Part shown: one piece after another, positions 18,478-27,942 of the stretch
How the letters are laid out: each line of letters opens with the position of its first letter
Position numbering within the stretch: position 1 is the stretch's first letter
NCBI GenBank assembly: GCA_016218685.1
Contig: JACRDD010000007.1
Location: 62,001 to 126,000 of the forward strand
Length of the DNA stretch: 64,000 nt
Origin: Desulfobacterales bacterium
GTDB lineage: Bacteria; Desulfobacterota; Desulfobacteria; Desulfobacterales; Desulfosarcinaceae
Direction: 5' to 3'
Translations under genes and position numbers: made by a program
Notes under the pieces: generated by a model
What the model was told of the DNA's origin: nothing
Databases searched by the model: none
The model's input: the letters and a program-made list of their open reading frames with translations, nothing else

Positions 18478-19320
18478 ATGTCCCGTCATGGTTTCTTCGT
18501 TTCTCTTCTGGTCGCCGCCCTGCTCGCGGTCACGCTGCTTCCCGCCCATGCCGCCCCCCAAAAGGATGCCGCCGGCTGTTCCGACCACCCGCTTTTCACG
18601 CGCATGGCCAACATGCGTCTTACGTTTTGCAAGACGCTGCCCTTCGACGCCTTCAAGTTCAAGACCGGCGACAAGACCGATACCTCGGTGGAGGGCCGGC
18701 GCTTCGAGATCAAGTACCAGATCCAGGACGGCTTCGAAGCCCCCAGTCCCCTGGCCATCATCCGCAACCACCAGCAGGCCATCGCCCAGATCGGCGGCAC
18801 CACCCTGCATGAAGACCGGCGCTACACCTGGCTCAAGGTGGTCAAAGACGGCAACGAAATCTGGGCCCAGGTCGACACCGCCTGGGGCAAGGGGTATATG
18901 CTGACCATTGTCGAGCGCAAGGCCATGGCGCAGGAGGTGGTCGCCAGTGCCGAACTGTTCAAGTCGGGATTAGATACCAGCGGCCACGTGGAGGTGCCGG
19001 GCATTTTCTTCGACACCGGCAAATCGGAGCTGAAACCCGAGTCTGAAAGCGCCCTGGCCGAGATCGCCAAGCTGCTCCAGGCCGATGCCGGGCTCAAGGT
19101 TTACGTGGTGGGCCATACCGACAACACCGCCGCCCTCGATCTGAACCTGAGGCTCTCCGAGGCCCGCGCCCAGGCCGTGGTACAAGCCCTGGTGGCCAAG
19201 CACGGCATCGACCCGGCGCGCCTGATTGGAAAGGGTGTCGGCCCCCTGGCGCCCGTGGACACCAACAGCACCGAGGAAGGGCGCGCCAAGAACCGGCGGG
19301 TGGAACTGGTGAAGCAATAA
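18478..19320 (+). CDS. OmpA-family outer-membrane/periplasmic protein
   Basis: A 280-residue protein. Residues 1-25 are a signal peptide (VSLLVAALLAVTLLPAHAA). An N-terminal domain of unknown type spans about 30-160. Residues about 165-280 are an OmpA/MotB C-terminal peptidoglycan-binding domain: IFFDTGKSELKPESESALAEI, VVGHTDNTAALDLNLRLSEARA and GRAKNRRVELVKQ. It should anchor in the periplasm by binding diaminopimelate of peptidoglycan. A clear terminator follows at 19349-19385. Confidence 0.92.
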   Translation: MSRHGFFVSLLVAALLAVTLLPAHAAPQKDAAGCSDHPLFTRMANMRLTFCKTLPFDAFKFKTGDKTDTSVEGRRFEIKYQIQDGFEAPSPLAIIRNHQQAIAQIGGTTLHEDRRYTWLKVVKDGNEIWAQVDTAWGKGYMLTIVERKAMAQEVVASAELFKSGLDTSGHVEVPGIFFDTGKSELKPESESALAEIAKLLQADAGLKVYVVGHTDNTAALDLNLRLSEARAQAVVQALVAKHGIDPARLIGKGVGPLAPVDTNSTEEGRAKNRRVELVKQ

Positions 19321-19348
19321 TTCAGGCCTCCCCATAGCGAACAGACAA

Positions 19349-19385
19349 CCAGAGGCTGAGCTGCGGCTCGGCCTCTGGTTTTTTA
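19349..19385. terminator. Rho-independent terminator (bidirectional)
   Basis: The arms CCAGAGGC and GCCTCTGG, extended by GAGC/GCTC around a short loop, form a long hairpin followed by six T residues on the + strand. It ends the OmpA gene. Its right edge overlaps the stop codon of the convergent gene, so it may serve both. Confidence 0.85.
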
Positions 19386-20183
19386 TAATTTCAAGTCCTT
19401 TATGGACCAGACGCCGACCTCGAGTTCCTTGGCCTCGTGGCGTGAGAGCTCGCCCCGGGGGGCGATCTGCCATCGCCAGGTCGCTTGCGGATCGGGCAAT
19501 GCCAGCCCATAGAGAGTCGAACCCGCTTCGCTGGAACCGTCCGTACCGTGTTGGACATAGGCATAATCGGCAATCAGGCAGACGACGCAGGCCGACGCCG
19601 CCAGACTGGCGCAGTGCCTTTCCACAATCCGTCTGCTCCAGGCGTGCAGATCTTGGTCGCCCACAGCCGGCATGTGCCGGCGTACGAATCGACCGGGAAT
19701 CACGGGCAGTTGGGAGAGGATGTTCAACGAGACCACCAAGCTTGGGGCGGTGACGAATGCAAAGTCGGCAGTCACGGGTTCCGGCAGCGGTTGGCCGGCT
19801 GTTTTCACGGTTTCGAATAGTCTGCGCGCGAGGGTCGAGATGTCATAGTTCTCGAGCCGGACATTGGCAAAGCGCCGCACACGCCTGCGCACTGCCGGCA
19901 GGTGGACGATATCGACCAGGATGACCTGCCTGAAAGCCGCGGACAGTTCCGCCAGCGGCACATCCAGGAGCAGCCCGGAACCGAGGATGACCGCCGCTTC
20001 ACGTTCCGTGCAGGCTTGCGCGGCGGCCAGCACCGCGGCCCGGGATTTCGCCAGGTGTTCCTGCCACGCCGCGGCGCAACGTCGAAAGCGACCGCGCATG
20101 GCGATGGCCTCGTACAGATAGCCCATGCGCCGCACGAAACGCGGACAGGGGGTCGTCAGATAGGTGAAAAGCTCGGAAAGCAC
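19383..20183 (-). CDS. Hypothetical protein with Rossmann-like core
   Basis: A 266-residue protein without a recognised family. The central part (AAVILGSGLLLDVPLAEL, then VILVDIVHLPAVRRRV, then VTADFAFVTAPSLVVSLNIL) has the beta-loop-alpha pattern of a SAM-dependent methyltransferase or other Rossmann fold, with a glycine-containing first loop and an acidic residue ending the second strand. The rest is rich in arginine. It has no signal peptide and is probably cytoplasmic. It is convergent with the OmpA gene. The methyltransferase idea is inference only. Confidence 0.72.
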   Translation of the reverse strand: MLSELFTYLTTPCPRFVRRMGYLYEAIAMRGRFRRCAAAWQEHLAKSRAAVLAAAQACTEREAAVILGSGLLLDVPLAELSAAFRQVILVDIVHLPAVRRRVRRFANVRLENYDISTLARRLFETVKTAGQPLPEPVTADFAFVTAPSLVVSLNILSQLPVIPGRFVRRHMPAVGDQDLHAWSRRIVERHCASLAASACVVCLIADYAYVQHGTDGSSEAGSTLYGLALPDPQATWRWQIAPRGELSRHEAKELEVGVWSIKDLKL

Positions 20184-20306
20184 ACGCGCACCATATCTTC
20201 TCCCAATTCAAGGGGACATACGTCGCGTGTCTTAGGCGGCATGCTCCTCGCAGACCCCGGCACACGCTTGATTTGGAGGCCGGACCAGGGGTGTTGAAGT
20301 ACCGGG

Positions 20307-20594
20307 TTAAAGCCGCTTGGCCCAATGGTCGATGGAGACGGCATAATGGTCGATGCGCTGACCGTCTTTTCCGATTCCATTGTTCCGGAAACCCCAGTCA
20401 TCCTCGTAAATCCGGTTGCCCTGGGGCAGCGCGAGGAATCGACGGCCATCGCGGGTGCGCTTGGCCTGGGCCACAAAAAGGATGTGACCATGGGTCAAGA
20501 GCTCCGGGGTCTGGGAGTTGGTTTGTTTTTCAATGGCGTCAAAGACCTCATCGAAACTCGATTTGAGAGGGGGAAGAATTACGGCTCTTTTCAT
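20307..20594 (-). CDS. Hypothetical 95-residue protein
   Basis: A small cytoplasmic protein with a good ribosome site (GAGGTGATGA before the ATG). It starts MKRAVILPPLKSSFDEVFDA and contains one block with several charged and aromatic residues (NRIYEDDWGFRNNGIG). It has no cysteine cluster or membrane segment. No family was recognised. It stands alone between larger genes on the same strand. Confidence 0.65.
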   Translation of the reverse strand: MKRAVILPPLKSSFDEVFDAIEKQTNSQTPELLTHGHILFVAQAKRTRDGRRFLALPQGNRIYEDDWGFRNNGIGKDGQRIDHYAVSIDHWAKRL

Positions 20595-20808
20595 TCATCA
20601 CCTCGTTGGAAACATCAGAAGTTAATTTACCAACTGTTATACCCCACATCCTATACTTTTTCTACAGGTCCGACGATTTCGCGGCCCCTTCTCTATCTTG
20701 GGTTTGGCAATCCCAAAAAAGATCCATGGCTCTAGTCGCGTTTTTCGCGGCCCATGGGTTGAATGTGCGGCTGCTTGAGCACCTTGGGCTCCAGGTGCGC
20801 GCCTCGCA

Positions 20809-21975
20809 TCACGGCGCGACCAGCGCCTTGAGCCAGGGGCCGTCGATTTTCGGTTTGCCGGTCAGTTGGGGCAGGTATCGGTTCAGAAGATAGACAAAAG
20901 GAATACAGAGCCCCAGACTGACCACGGTCACAATCAGGCCTGCCAAGAAAATCATCCCAGGCCGGCCGGTATAGTGGGCAAAGACCCATCGGGCGATGCC
21001 GGGGTTGATATAGTGGTAAAAGACCCCGTTCAGGCACATGAGGATCAGCGTGTGCTGCCCCATCCAGACGATGGTTTTACGGGCGGGGGTGATTTTGCCC
21101 AGGAAAAAGACGAAGAGCGACCCTGCCAGGGCCGTCAGCGGGAACCAGACGATGTGCCCGTGGGAGGACATCAGGATGACCACGGCGTTGTGGTAGTTGA
21201 AATTGAACGGCCCCTGGTTCAAGTTGAACGTCAACAGAACGATGAGCAAGGTCATCGCCGCCCCCAGCGCCACCAGGCCGGCGGGCGTCTCGCCGATCAG
21301 GAGCTTGCGCCGCCGAAAATAGAGGCCCGTCAGGTAGAACGCGTACATGGTGACCGCCTCGTGCACGAAGAGCACATTGAAGGTCCGCTGTTTGGGCAGG
21401 TTCAGGAAATCGCCATACAGGTTCAAGAAATACCCGGCGATATAAAAGGCTGGAATGGCCGCGAGAATTTTCAGATCGGTCCCGGCAGCGCCGGCGCCGC
21501 GCCCCAGCATCCGGAAGAAGAAGTAATGGATCATCTCCACGGAAAAGAGCATCAGCAGGAACCACGACGGCACGCAGAACATCGGAATGCCCCGAGCGGT
21601 CAGCGCGAGACCGTCGCGATAGCCGGCGAGGCTGGGGAGCTTCAAGTTGAAAAAGTCGCCCGGGAATATGGCGGCCAATCCCATGAAGAGCAGCGTAAAA
21701 AAGACGAAGGGCAACAGCCGCGCAACGCAACGGTATTTGAAATACGGCCAGGCGCCCAGGGCGAGGTCGCGCGGCTTGGCGATAAAGCCGGAGAGGACGA
21801 AAAAAAGGACCATGTGGAACGCATAAATGAACCGGTACAACGTGGCGGCAAAGGGATCGTCCAAGAGCATGAGGCGCTCGACGAAGTGACCGAAGAAGAC
21901 CATGGCCATGGCATAGCATCGGGCGACGTCGATGTACTGAATGCGTTCATGTTCGGTAAGGCTGAGGGCTATCAC
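20809..21975 (-). CDS. Acyltransferase 3 family membrane protein
   Basis: A 388-residue integral membrane protein of the acyltransferase 3 (OatA/NodX) family. The diagnostic start is IQYIDVARCYAMAMVFFGHF, with the catalytic-type histidine in the first membrane helix. FYAFHM-like YRFIYAFHMVLFFVLSGF follows. There are about ten membrane segments. The family O-acylates cell-surface sugars. The start is a GTG at 21975 preceded by AAGGAAA; the in-frame codons upstream do not look coding. No polysaccharide cluster surrounds it. Confidence 0.88.
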   Translation of the reverse strand: MIALSLTEHERIQYIDVARCYAMAMVFFGHFVERLMLLDDPFAATLYRFIYAFHMVLFFVLSGFIAKPRDLALGAWPYFKYRCVARLLPFVFFTLLFMGLAAIFPGDFFNLKLPSLAGYRDGLALTARGIPMFCVPSWFLLMLFSVEMIHYFFFRMLGRGAGAAGTDLKILAAIPAFYIAGYFLNLYGDFLNLPKQRTFNVLFVHEAVTMYAFYLTGLYFRRRKLLIGETPAGLVALGAAMTLLIVLLTFNLNQGPFNFNYHNAVVILMSSHGHIVWFPLTALAGSLFVFFLGKITPARKTIVWMGQHTLILMCLNGVFYHYINPGIARWVFAHYTGRPGMIFLAGLIVTVVSLGLCIPFVYLLNRYLPQLTGKPKIDGPWLKALVAP

Positions 21976-22122
21976 GGGGGTTTCCTTGGGTGAGATTGTT
22001 TCCGGCGCAACACGGTCCGCGTTTCGGCTTAGCCGGCCGGGGATGGTCCTCCCGCTGCCCGCTGGGGGAAGGCCTTCGGCCTGCAAGCTTAGGGGGGCGG
22101 GCCAAAGGGTTGATCGAAGGTT

Positions 22123-22457
22123 TTACCGCGAAGCAGGCTTCCTGCGCGAACCGGTGGAGCGAAATTTCCGGGCCGTCGATTTTTGCGCTAGACGAATCAG
22201 AGACCTCAGGGCTTCATTGACGGCCTCTTCGGTTGAGAACACTTCAGCCACATCAGGGCTCAGCAGCACAAAATTTGTCCCCTTTTGGTATTCTTCATAG
22301 CGATGAGCCGCCTCTTTTTCGATAGCCCGAAAGTAATGTGCCTTTCTTCATCCTCGGAATGGCCAGGGGGCTCCAAAAACCGAGGCGGCCTGCTGAAAGG
22401 TTACGTCGTGTTTTTCAAAATGGCCGTGGCCTTTTTGGAGTCCCACTCGAATTTCAC
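22123..22457 (-). pseudogene. Decayed BrnT-type toxin joined to an antitoxin-like remnant
   Basis: Reading leftward from a GTG at 22457, the frame gives VKFEWDSKKATAILK, the start of BrnT (DUF497) toxins. A frame change then gives HDVTFQQAASVFGAP, and another gives HSEDEERHITFGLSKKRRLI, both BrnT core blocks. The expected C-terminal part is missing. From about 22331 to 22123 an overlapping frame encodes YQKGTNFVLLSPDVAEVFST and EEAVNEALRSLIRLAQKS, resembling a small antitoxin. No intact start or full frame remains, so the locus looks inactivated by deletions. Confidence 0.7.
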
Positions 22458-22511
22458 TACGCCGTCCTTTTGGCATTCATGAAGGCCTTAAACTTCGAAC
22501 AACTGTCAGCT

Positions 22512-23585
22512 TCATCGGCTTGTAAGGCGGCTCATTCGACGACGCTCCGCAAGAATAGATGCGGCCACGCCTACCGCCAGGATCGAGAGGATCACGGCCA
22601 ACAAGTACAGGTTGAAGTGCTTCCCGAGAGCGAGCTTCAGCCATTCGGCTAGCAACATTTTCACGCCCACGACCAGCAAGACCAGTGCAAGCGAAACCTT
22701 GAGGTATCGGAATTTTTGCACCATGCCGGCCAGCGCGAAATAGAGCGATCGCAGACCGAGAATCGCGAACACGTTGCTGGTGAAAACCAAGAACGGGTCC
22801 GCCGTGATCGCGAAGATCGCCGGGATCGAGTCGACGGCAAAGATCAGATCCGTCGTCTCGACCATGATGAGCGCCAGCGCCAGAGGCGTGAGGAGCAGGG
22901 TTCCCGGCCGAGCCTTGTCCACGACCTCATCCGGGACCATGGGCGCACCGGGGGTCTCACTCTCGTACGATGCAGGTGCACCGGCACGAACAACAAAGTG
23001 CTCGCCGTGGAACCTGGCGGTTACCGGGAACAAGCGGCGCGTCAACCGAACGACGACATTCTTGTTCGGATCGGTGTGATCCGTCTTGAGGAAGAGCATC
23101 TTAATCGCCGTCAGGATCAAGAAAACGGCGAACAGGTACAAAACCCAATGGAACTCGGAGATAAGCTGCGCCCCGACAGCAATCATCACACCGCGCAGGA
23201 ACAGGGCGCCGAGGATGCCCCAAAACAGCACGCGGTGCTGGTATAGCGGCGGCACCGCGAAGAAGCCAAAGATCATCGCGATGACGAAGATGTTGTCGAC
23301 GCTGAGCGACTTCTCTACGACGTAGCCGGTCAGATATTTCTCCGTTGCAGTTGCGCCACTGTTCGTTAGCCCATCGACGGCGTCGACAAGGGTGCCAAGC
23401 CCGAACCACTGGCTGCCGTATGCAAAGTACACGAACACGGAGAATGACAGCCCCATAGATAGCCACACGGCCGACCAAGCGAGAGCTTCCTTGACGCTGA
23501 CTACGTGAGCTTTGCGGTGAAAGACGCCCAGGTCCAATGCCAACATCAGCAGAACAAATGCAATAAATGCTATCCAGATCCACAT
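22512..23585 (-). CDS. TerC/Alx-family membrane protein
   Basis: A 357-residue membrane protein with about nine segments. It has the TerC hallmarks ALDLGVFHRKAHVVSVKEAL, VVEKSLSVDNIFVIAMIFG and ETTDLIFAVDSIPAIFAIT, whose membrane aspartates and glutamates are thought to bind Mn2+ or similar cations. Family members act in metal export, including manganese loading of exported proteins, or tellurite resistance. The first codons offer GTG at 23588 or ATG at 23585, with GGAGG about ten bases ahead. I saw no yybP-ykoY riboswitch core in the leader. Confidence 0.92.
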   Translation of the reverse strand: MWIWIAFIAFVLLMLALDLGVFHRKAHVVSVKEALAWSAVWLSMGLSFSVFVYFAYGSQWFGLGTLVDAVDGLTNSGATATEKYLTGYVVEKSLSVDNIFVIAMIFGFFAVPPLYQHRVLFWGILGALFLRGVMIAVGAQLISEFHWVLYLFAVFLILTAIKMLFLKTDHTDPNKNVVVRLTRRLFPVTARFHGEHFVVRAGAPASYESETPGAPMVPDEVVDKARPGTLLLTPLALALIMVETTDLIFAVDSIPAIFAITADPFLVFTSNVFAILGLRSLYFALAGMVQKFRYLKVSLALVLLVVGVKMLLAEWLKLALGKHFNLYLLAVILSILAVGVAASILAERRRMSRLTSR

Positions 23586-23727
23586 CACTAGTCGTATGCC
23601 TCCGTCATGGTTTTGAGCAGCTTTACGAACGCCTCGCCTGCCGGCAGGGGAACACAGGGGATGCGAATGGTAAAAAGTTTGTTAAGCGCCTTACTCCGAA
23701 AATGCGATGGTGGCCCGCCCCTTCCGG

Positions 23728-24123
23728 TCAGAGTGTAGGCGAAGGTTCTGTGTGCTCCATATTTATGAGCAGAACCGAGACCCACGTTAAAAGAGTGAGC
23801 GGAAACATAAATGGGATTGCAAACATAATAATGATAGTATGCCACATATATGTTTCAGCAAAGCTGCTCGTTAAAATAGCAAGACTGATGATTATGACCA
23901 GATTCGATATATAGCAAAAAATCAAGCTCACCAAGAAATTAATGAATCTGTTTTCTACTCTTTTAAAAATGAATGATGAAATCAAAAAACACAGTCCCGC
24001 AGCCGGCAGTAATGTGATTAGCAGCGGGTAATTACTAAGATCGCCGGATTCACTAATGCTGTACAAAGCATAAGTGATAAAAATTCCACTGAGCATTAAT
24101 ATGGCTGGTTTCTTATTTTGCAT
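23728..24123 (-). CDS. Small four-helix membrane protein, unknown
   Basis: A 131-residue, markedly AT-richer gene than its neighbours. It encodes about four hydrophobic segments (ILMLSGIFITYALYSI, LLITLLPAAGLCFLISSFIF, LVSLIFCYISNLVIIISLAI, IIIMFAIPFMFPLTLLTWV). No conserved motif is recognised. The low GC suggests horizontal acquisition. Two short inverted repeats, GGACT-6-AGTCC (24131-24146) and TAGACG-10-CGTCTA (24153-24174), sit just upstream and may be regulatory. The ribosome site is weak. Confidence 0.6.
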   Translation of the reverse strand: MQNKKPAILMLSGIFITYALYSISESGDLSNYPLLITLLPAAGLCFLISSFIFKRVENRFINFLVSLIFCYISNLVIIISLAILTSSFAETYMWHTIIIMFAIPFMFPLTLLTWVSVLLINMEHTEPSPTL

Positions 24124-24416
24124 ATTCACAGGACTTAGTTTAGTCCTTCTATTAGACGCCTTATTTGACGTCTAGATGGGGGACGAATGGGAATATTCCT
24201 TACAATTGTAGTCTATTCACCTGATTTTGGCTTGCAGACCACGAAAATGCAATCCAGATAGTTCTCGTTTAGTAGCGTGCGGGCTACCGCCCAAGCACCG
24301 CCGCTCCGGCACGCCTGGCAACCTTCTATCTGGTCTGATCAATGGTGTTTGCTGCAACCTATCCGATCCGATCTTTATACGTCAATGGAATAATTGTGCT
24401 TTTTGGTCTGACGGCA

Positions 24417-26126
24417 TCAGTCTGTCGATGCCGTCGGGCTGTCCAGCCCCAGGGTGCCACCCGGGTTCATGATGCCGTGCGGGTCGAAGTGGCGCTTGAG
24501 GGCGCGCAGCACGGCCATCTGCTCGGGGCCGAGGTGGCGCTCCATCCAGGGGCCCATGAGTTTGCCGGCGCCGTGGTGGTGGCTGAGCGAGCCGCCGGTG
24601 TCGAGGATCTTTTCGATGATGCCGGATTGGAAGGCGCGGTAGTCGTCCACCGGCATGATGGGCGCGATGAAGATGAAGTAGAGATTGGTGCCCTGGGGGT
24701 AGAAATGAGAGGCGTGGGTCAGGCAGAGGGTTTGGGGACGGGCGGTGATGTAAGCACGCACGCCGGCGTGGACCGCCATCAGGCGGTCCCAGGGTACGGC
24801 CGTTTCCAGGGTGTCGATGAGCAGGCCCATGTCGTAGAGATCGTCGCGCATGTAGGGGTCGAGGAAGCGGCCGTGGGCCCACTTGCGGGCCGGGTAGCCG
24901 CTGAGCCACAGGCCCCCCAGGCGGCGGCAGATGCGGCCGCTCTGGCGGGCGACGTTGGCCGCGAAATGCTTCTGGCCGTCGGCCTGGCCGATGAGCAGGC
25001 AGCGTTGGTGGGGATGGAGCCTGCGCCAGCGCAAGATGCGCTGGGCCAGGGGGCCGGCCAGGCCGTAGGTTTGCACGGCGGCTTCGGTCTCCTCGGGGTC
25101 GGAGATGCGCAGCATGGAAGGCAGGCCGAACTCTCCCTGGGAGATACGCCGGGCCGCCTCCACCGCCTGGTCCCAGCCGGGCAGCATGTAGGCGAAGCAT
25201 TTGGGGCGTCCCAGGTCGGCGCGGAAGATCTTCAGGGTGACGGCGGTGAGCACGCCGAAGGCGCCCTCGCTGCCTTTCATGATGTCGTTGACCTTGGGGC
25301 CGGTGGCCGTGGCCGCGAAGTCGGCGGTGGTAAAGGTGCCCACGGGGGTGACAACCTCCTGACTGACCACCAGGTCGCAGGCGTCGCCGTAGTAGCTGGA
25401 CTGCTGTCCCGAACCCAGGGCCGCGATCCAGCCGCCCACCGTGGAGTATTCGAAGGATTGGGGAAAGTGGCCGCCGGTGTAGCGTTGCCGGGCGCCGCAG
25501 CGCTCCGGGGCGTACTGGAGATAATCTTCGTAGGCCGGACCGAAGATGCCCGGCTGCACGGTGATGGTCTGGTTGGTCTCGTTGAAGGCCAGCACGCGGT
25601 GCATGTGGGTGGCCATGGCTAGCGTCACGCCGCCCCGCGCGGGTTTGACCCCCAGGGTCACGGACGAACCGCCGCCGAAGACCGTGAGCGGGATACGCTG
25701 GGCGTGACAGTAGGCCACGATGGCGCAGACATCTTCGCGGTGGCGGGGGTGGAGCACCAGGTCGCTGGTTGTGGCGGGGGCTTCCTGGCGCAGGCGCAGG
25801 ATATCTTCGGCCGACTGGCCGTGGGCGTAACGGGTGCGGGCAAAGGCGTCCTGGCGGGCGTTCTCCGGGCCGACGATGGCGGTCAAGTGCGCCACATGGG
25901 CTGGCGCCAGGGCCGGGGCCTTGTTTTCCCGTACCGCGGCTTGGCCGATTTGTCGGCAGGTGCGCCACTGATCGGGGTATAGCCCCAGTCGCGCCTGGAT
26001 GAAGGCCAGCAGCCCGGGCTTGGGGTGGTAGAAGCGGTCGGGGGCGCCCCACTTGAAGATGGCGCGGTAGGAATCTTGGGGTGGCGCTCGATCGAGCCAG
26101 TTGGGCCGAACGGATTCCTTGGGCAT
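24417..26126 (-). CDS. FAD-linked oxidase, alkyl-DHAP synthase-like
   Basis: A 569-residue flavoprotein of the VAO/PCMH family. The FAD domain spans about 120-310 (LVLHPRHREDVCAIVAYCHA, IPLTVFGGGSSV, YTGGHFPQSFEYSTVGGWIA). The C-terminal FAD-linked oxidase domain ends with LSHHHGAGKLMGPW, the His-rich motif of alkylglycerone-phosphate synthases, and FDPHGIMNPG. AGPS enzymes exchange the acyl chain of acyl-DHAP for a fatty alcohol to form ether lipid precursors. Flavin dehydrogenation of glycolate-type substrates is the alternative. It is divergent from glpD and the FGGY kinase, consistent with glycerol-phosphate chemistry. Confidence 0.85.
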   Translation of the reverse strand: MPKESVRPNWLDRAPPQDSYRAIFKWGAPDRFYHPKPGLLAFIQARLGLYPDQWRTCRQIGQAAVRENKAPALAPAHVAHLTAIVGPENARQDAFARTRYAHGQSAEDILRLRQEAPATTSDLVLHPRHREDVCAIVAYCHAQRIPLTVFGGGSSVTLGVKPARGGVTLAMATHMHRVLAFNETNQTITVQPGIFGPAYEDYLQYAPERCGARQRYTGGHFPQSFEYSTVGGWIAALGSGQQSSYYGDACDLVVSQEVVTPVGTFTTADFAATATGPKVNDIMKGSEGAFGVLTAVTLKIFRADLGRPKCFAYMLPGWDQAVEAARRISQGEFGLPSMLRISDPEETEAAVQTYGLAGPLAQRILRWRRLHPHQRCLLIGQADGQKHFAANVARQSGRICRRLGGLWLSGYPARKWAHGRFLDPYMRDDLYDMGLLIDTLETAVPWDRLMAVHAGVRAYITARPQTLCLTHASHFYPQGTNLYFIFIAPIMPVDDYRAFQSGIIEKILDTGGSLSHHHGAGKLMGPWMERHLGPEQMAVLRALKRHFDPHGIMNPGGTLGLDSPTASTD

Positions 26127-26268
26127 GGGAATGCTCCTTGGCAGGCGGTTTTCGATTCAATATCACCTATCGCCTTCGGGCACCATCCTATGTTATGGAA
26201 AGGATAGCCTTTCGTTTTCTGGATGCTTCGCCGGCGGGGGCCGACGCCAAGCAAGAGCCGGAGAGACG

Positions 26269-27942
26269 ATGACCCATCTTCCATCGAGCTGCGATCTGGT
26301 GATCATCGGCGGTGGCGTCACCGGCGCGGGACTCTTCCATGAGACCACGCGCCTGGGCCTGATCGTGGTGCTGGCGGAACAGCACGATTTCGCCTGGGGC
26401 ACCTCTAGCCGCTCATCCAAATTGATTCACGGCGGACTGCGCTACCTGCGCGAAGGTCACCTGCGGCTGACCCGCGACGCGGTCAAGGAGCGTGAGCGCC
26501 TGTTGCGCGAGGCCCCGGGCCTGGTGACGCCCATCGCCTTCCTGATGCCGATCTACAAAGGCCACGGCCCGGGCCGCTGGACGTTGGAGGCCGGCCTTTC
26601 GATCTACGATCTGATGGCCCAGAAGCGGCAGCACAAACATTTATCCGCCGAAGAGCTGGTGGCCAAAGTGCCGTTCATCGATCGCCGGGCGCTGACCGGC
26701 GGCTATCAATTCTGGGACGCCCAGGTGGATGATGCCCGCCTGGTGCTGCGATTGATTGCCGAGGGGCGCGCCGCCGGCGGCATGGCGCTCAACTACACCA
26801 AGGCATTGTCGGTGGACCGCGACGAGGCCGGCAATGTGCGCGGCGTCACCCTGCAAGACGCCGAGACCGGCCGGACCCATGCCATCGCCGCGCCGGCGGT
26901 GGTCAATGCCACCGGGTGCTGGGCCGAGGCCCTGCACCCCCAGCATGACGGCAAGCGGCACCTGCGGCCGTTGCGCGGCAGCCACCTGATCTTTCCCAGC
27001 CAGGCCCTGCCGATCCAGTCGGCCATCTCGTGCATGCACCCCGAAGACGGCCGGGCCGTGTTTATCATTCCCTGGGAAGGGGTGGTGCTGGTGGGCACGA
27101 CCGACCTGGATCACGAGGGGGGCATCGACGCCGAGCCGCGCATCACCGACGCCGAGGCCCAGTACTTGCTCACCGCCGTGCGCACGCTCTTTCCCTCCCT
27201 GGGTCTGGCCTTGAACCAATGCATCGCATCGCTGTCGGGCCTGCGGCCGGTCATCAGCAGCGGCGACCACAAGGCGCCCTCGGAAGAGTCCCGGGAGCAC
27301 GACATCTGGGTGGACAAAGGCCTGGTGACGATTGCCGGCGGCAAGCTGACCACCTACCGCCGGGTGGCCCTGGATGCCCTCAAGGCGGCCCAGCCGTTCC
27401 TGCCGCCCATCGAGCGGCCGGCGGCGGAAAGCCCCGGTTTTGTGACCGTCGAGCCCCTGCCCCCCGGGCCCGGCATGCACCCGGAAACCTGGCAGCGGCT
27501 CTGCGGGCGCTACGGCAGCGGCGCCTTCAGCATTGCGGCCGACGCCAAGCCCGAGGATTTGCAAGTCATTCCCGGCACCCATACCCTGTGGGCCGAGCTG
27601 GCCCATGCCGCGGCCCACGAGTCGGTGCGCCATCTGTCGGACCTGCTGCTGCGGCGGGTGCGGATCGGCCTGCTGTTGCCCGACGGCGGCAAAGCGCATC
27701 TGACCCGCATCGAGGCCTTGTGCCGTCCGGTGCTGGGGTGGGACCGGCGCCGGTGGCGCAGGGAGACGCGCGACTATCTGCAGCAATGGCAAAGAGCCCA
27801 CGGCTTTCCCTGGCAAATCCAACCCCGCGGCCTCTTGGAACGCATTCGGGAGTGGCTGCAAGCGCAATGGGATCGCCTGGTTGACCGCCTGCCTTTCCTG
27901 GCAGGCCACACCATCAAAGTGGAGCGCGTGCAAGGCCCATGA
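26269..27942 (+). CDS. glpD: FAD-dependent glycerol-3-phosphate dehydrogenase
   Basis: A 557-residue GlpD/GlpA-type enzyme oxidising sn-glycerol-3-phosphate to dihydroxyacetone phosphate at the membrane. The N-terminal FAD motif is [20 protein letters not shown]. It is followed by [40 protein letters not shown] and [14 protein letters not shown], all family signatures. The C-terminal DAO domain ([12 protein letters not shown]) is present and length is normal. The ATG at 26269 is chosen because the family starts here; an open frame extends upstream without coding character. Its stop overlaps the start of the FGGY kinase (ATGA), so both are co-translated. Confidence 0.93.
   Translation: MTHLPSSCDLVIIGGGVTGAGLFHETTRLGLIVVLAEQHDFAWGTSSRSSKLIHGGLRYLREGHLRLTRDAVKERERLLREAPGLVTPIAFLMPIYKGHGPGRWTLEAGLSIYDLMAQKRQHKHLSAEELVAKVPFIDRRALTGGYQFWDAQVDDARLVLRLIAEGRAAGGMALNYTKALSVDRDEAGNVRGVTLQDAETGRTHAIAAPAVVNATGCWAEALHPQHDGKRHLRPLRGSHLIFPSQALPIQSAISCMHPEDGRAVFIIPWEGVVLVGTTDLDHEGGIDAEPRITDAEAQYLLTAVRTLFPSLGLALNQCIASLSGLRPVISSGDHKAPSEESREHDIWVDKGLVTIAGGKLTTYRRVALDALKAAQPFLPPIERPAAESPGFVTVEPLPPGPGMHPETWQRLCGRYGSGAFSIAADAKPEDLQVIPGTHTLWAELAHAAAHESVRHLSDLLLRRVRIGLLLPDGGKAHLTRIEALCRPVLGWDRRRWRRETRDYLQQWQRAHGFPWQIQPRGLLERIREWLQAQWDRLVDRLPFLAGHTIKVERVQGP

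Noticed and set aside
23589..23727. A manganese (yybP-ykoY) riboswitch in the leader of the TerC gene.
   Set aside because: TerC/Alx genes often have one, but the conserved core elements were not seen in the sequence upstream.
24342..25622. A long + strand frame opposite the FAD-linked oxidase.
   Set aside because: The - strand frame has full motif support (FAD and HHHGAGK blocks); the + strand translation has none.
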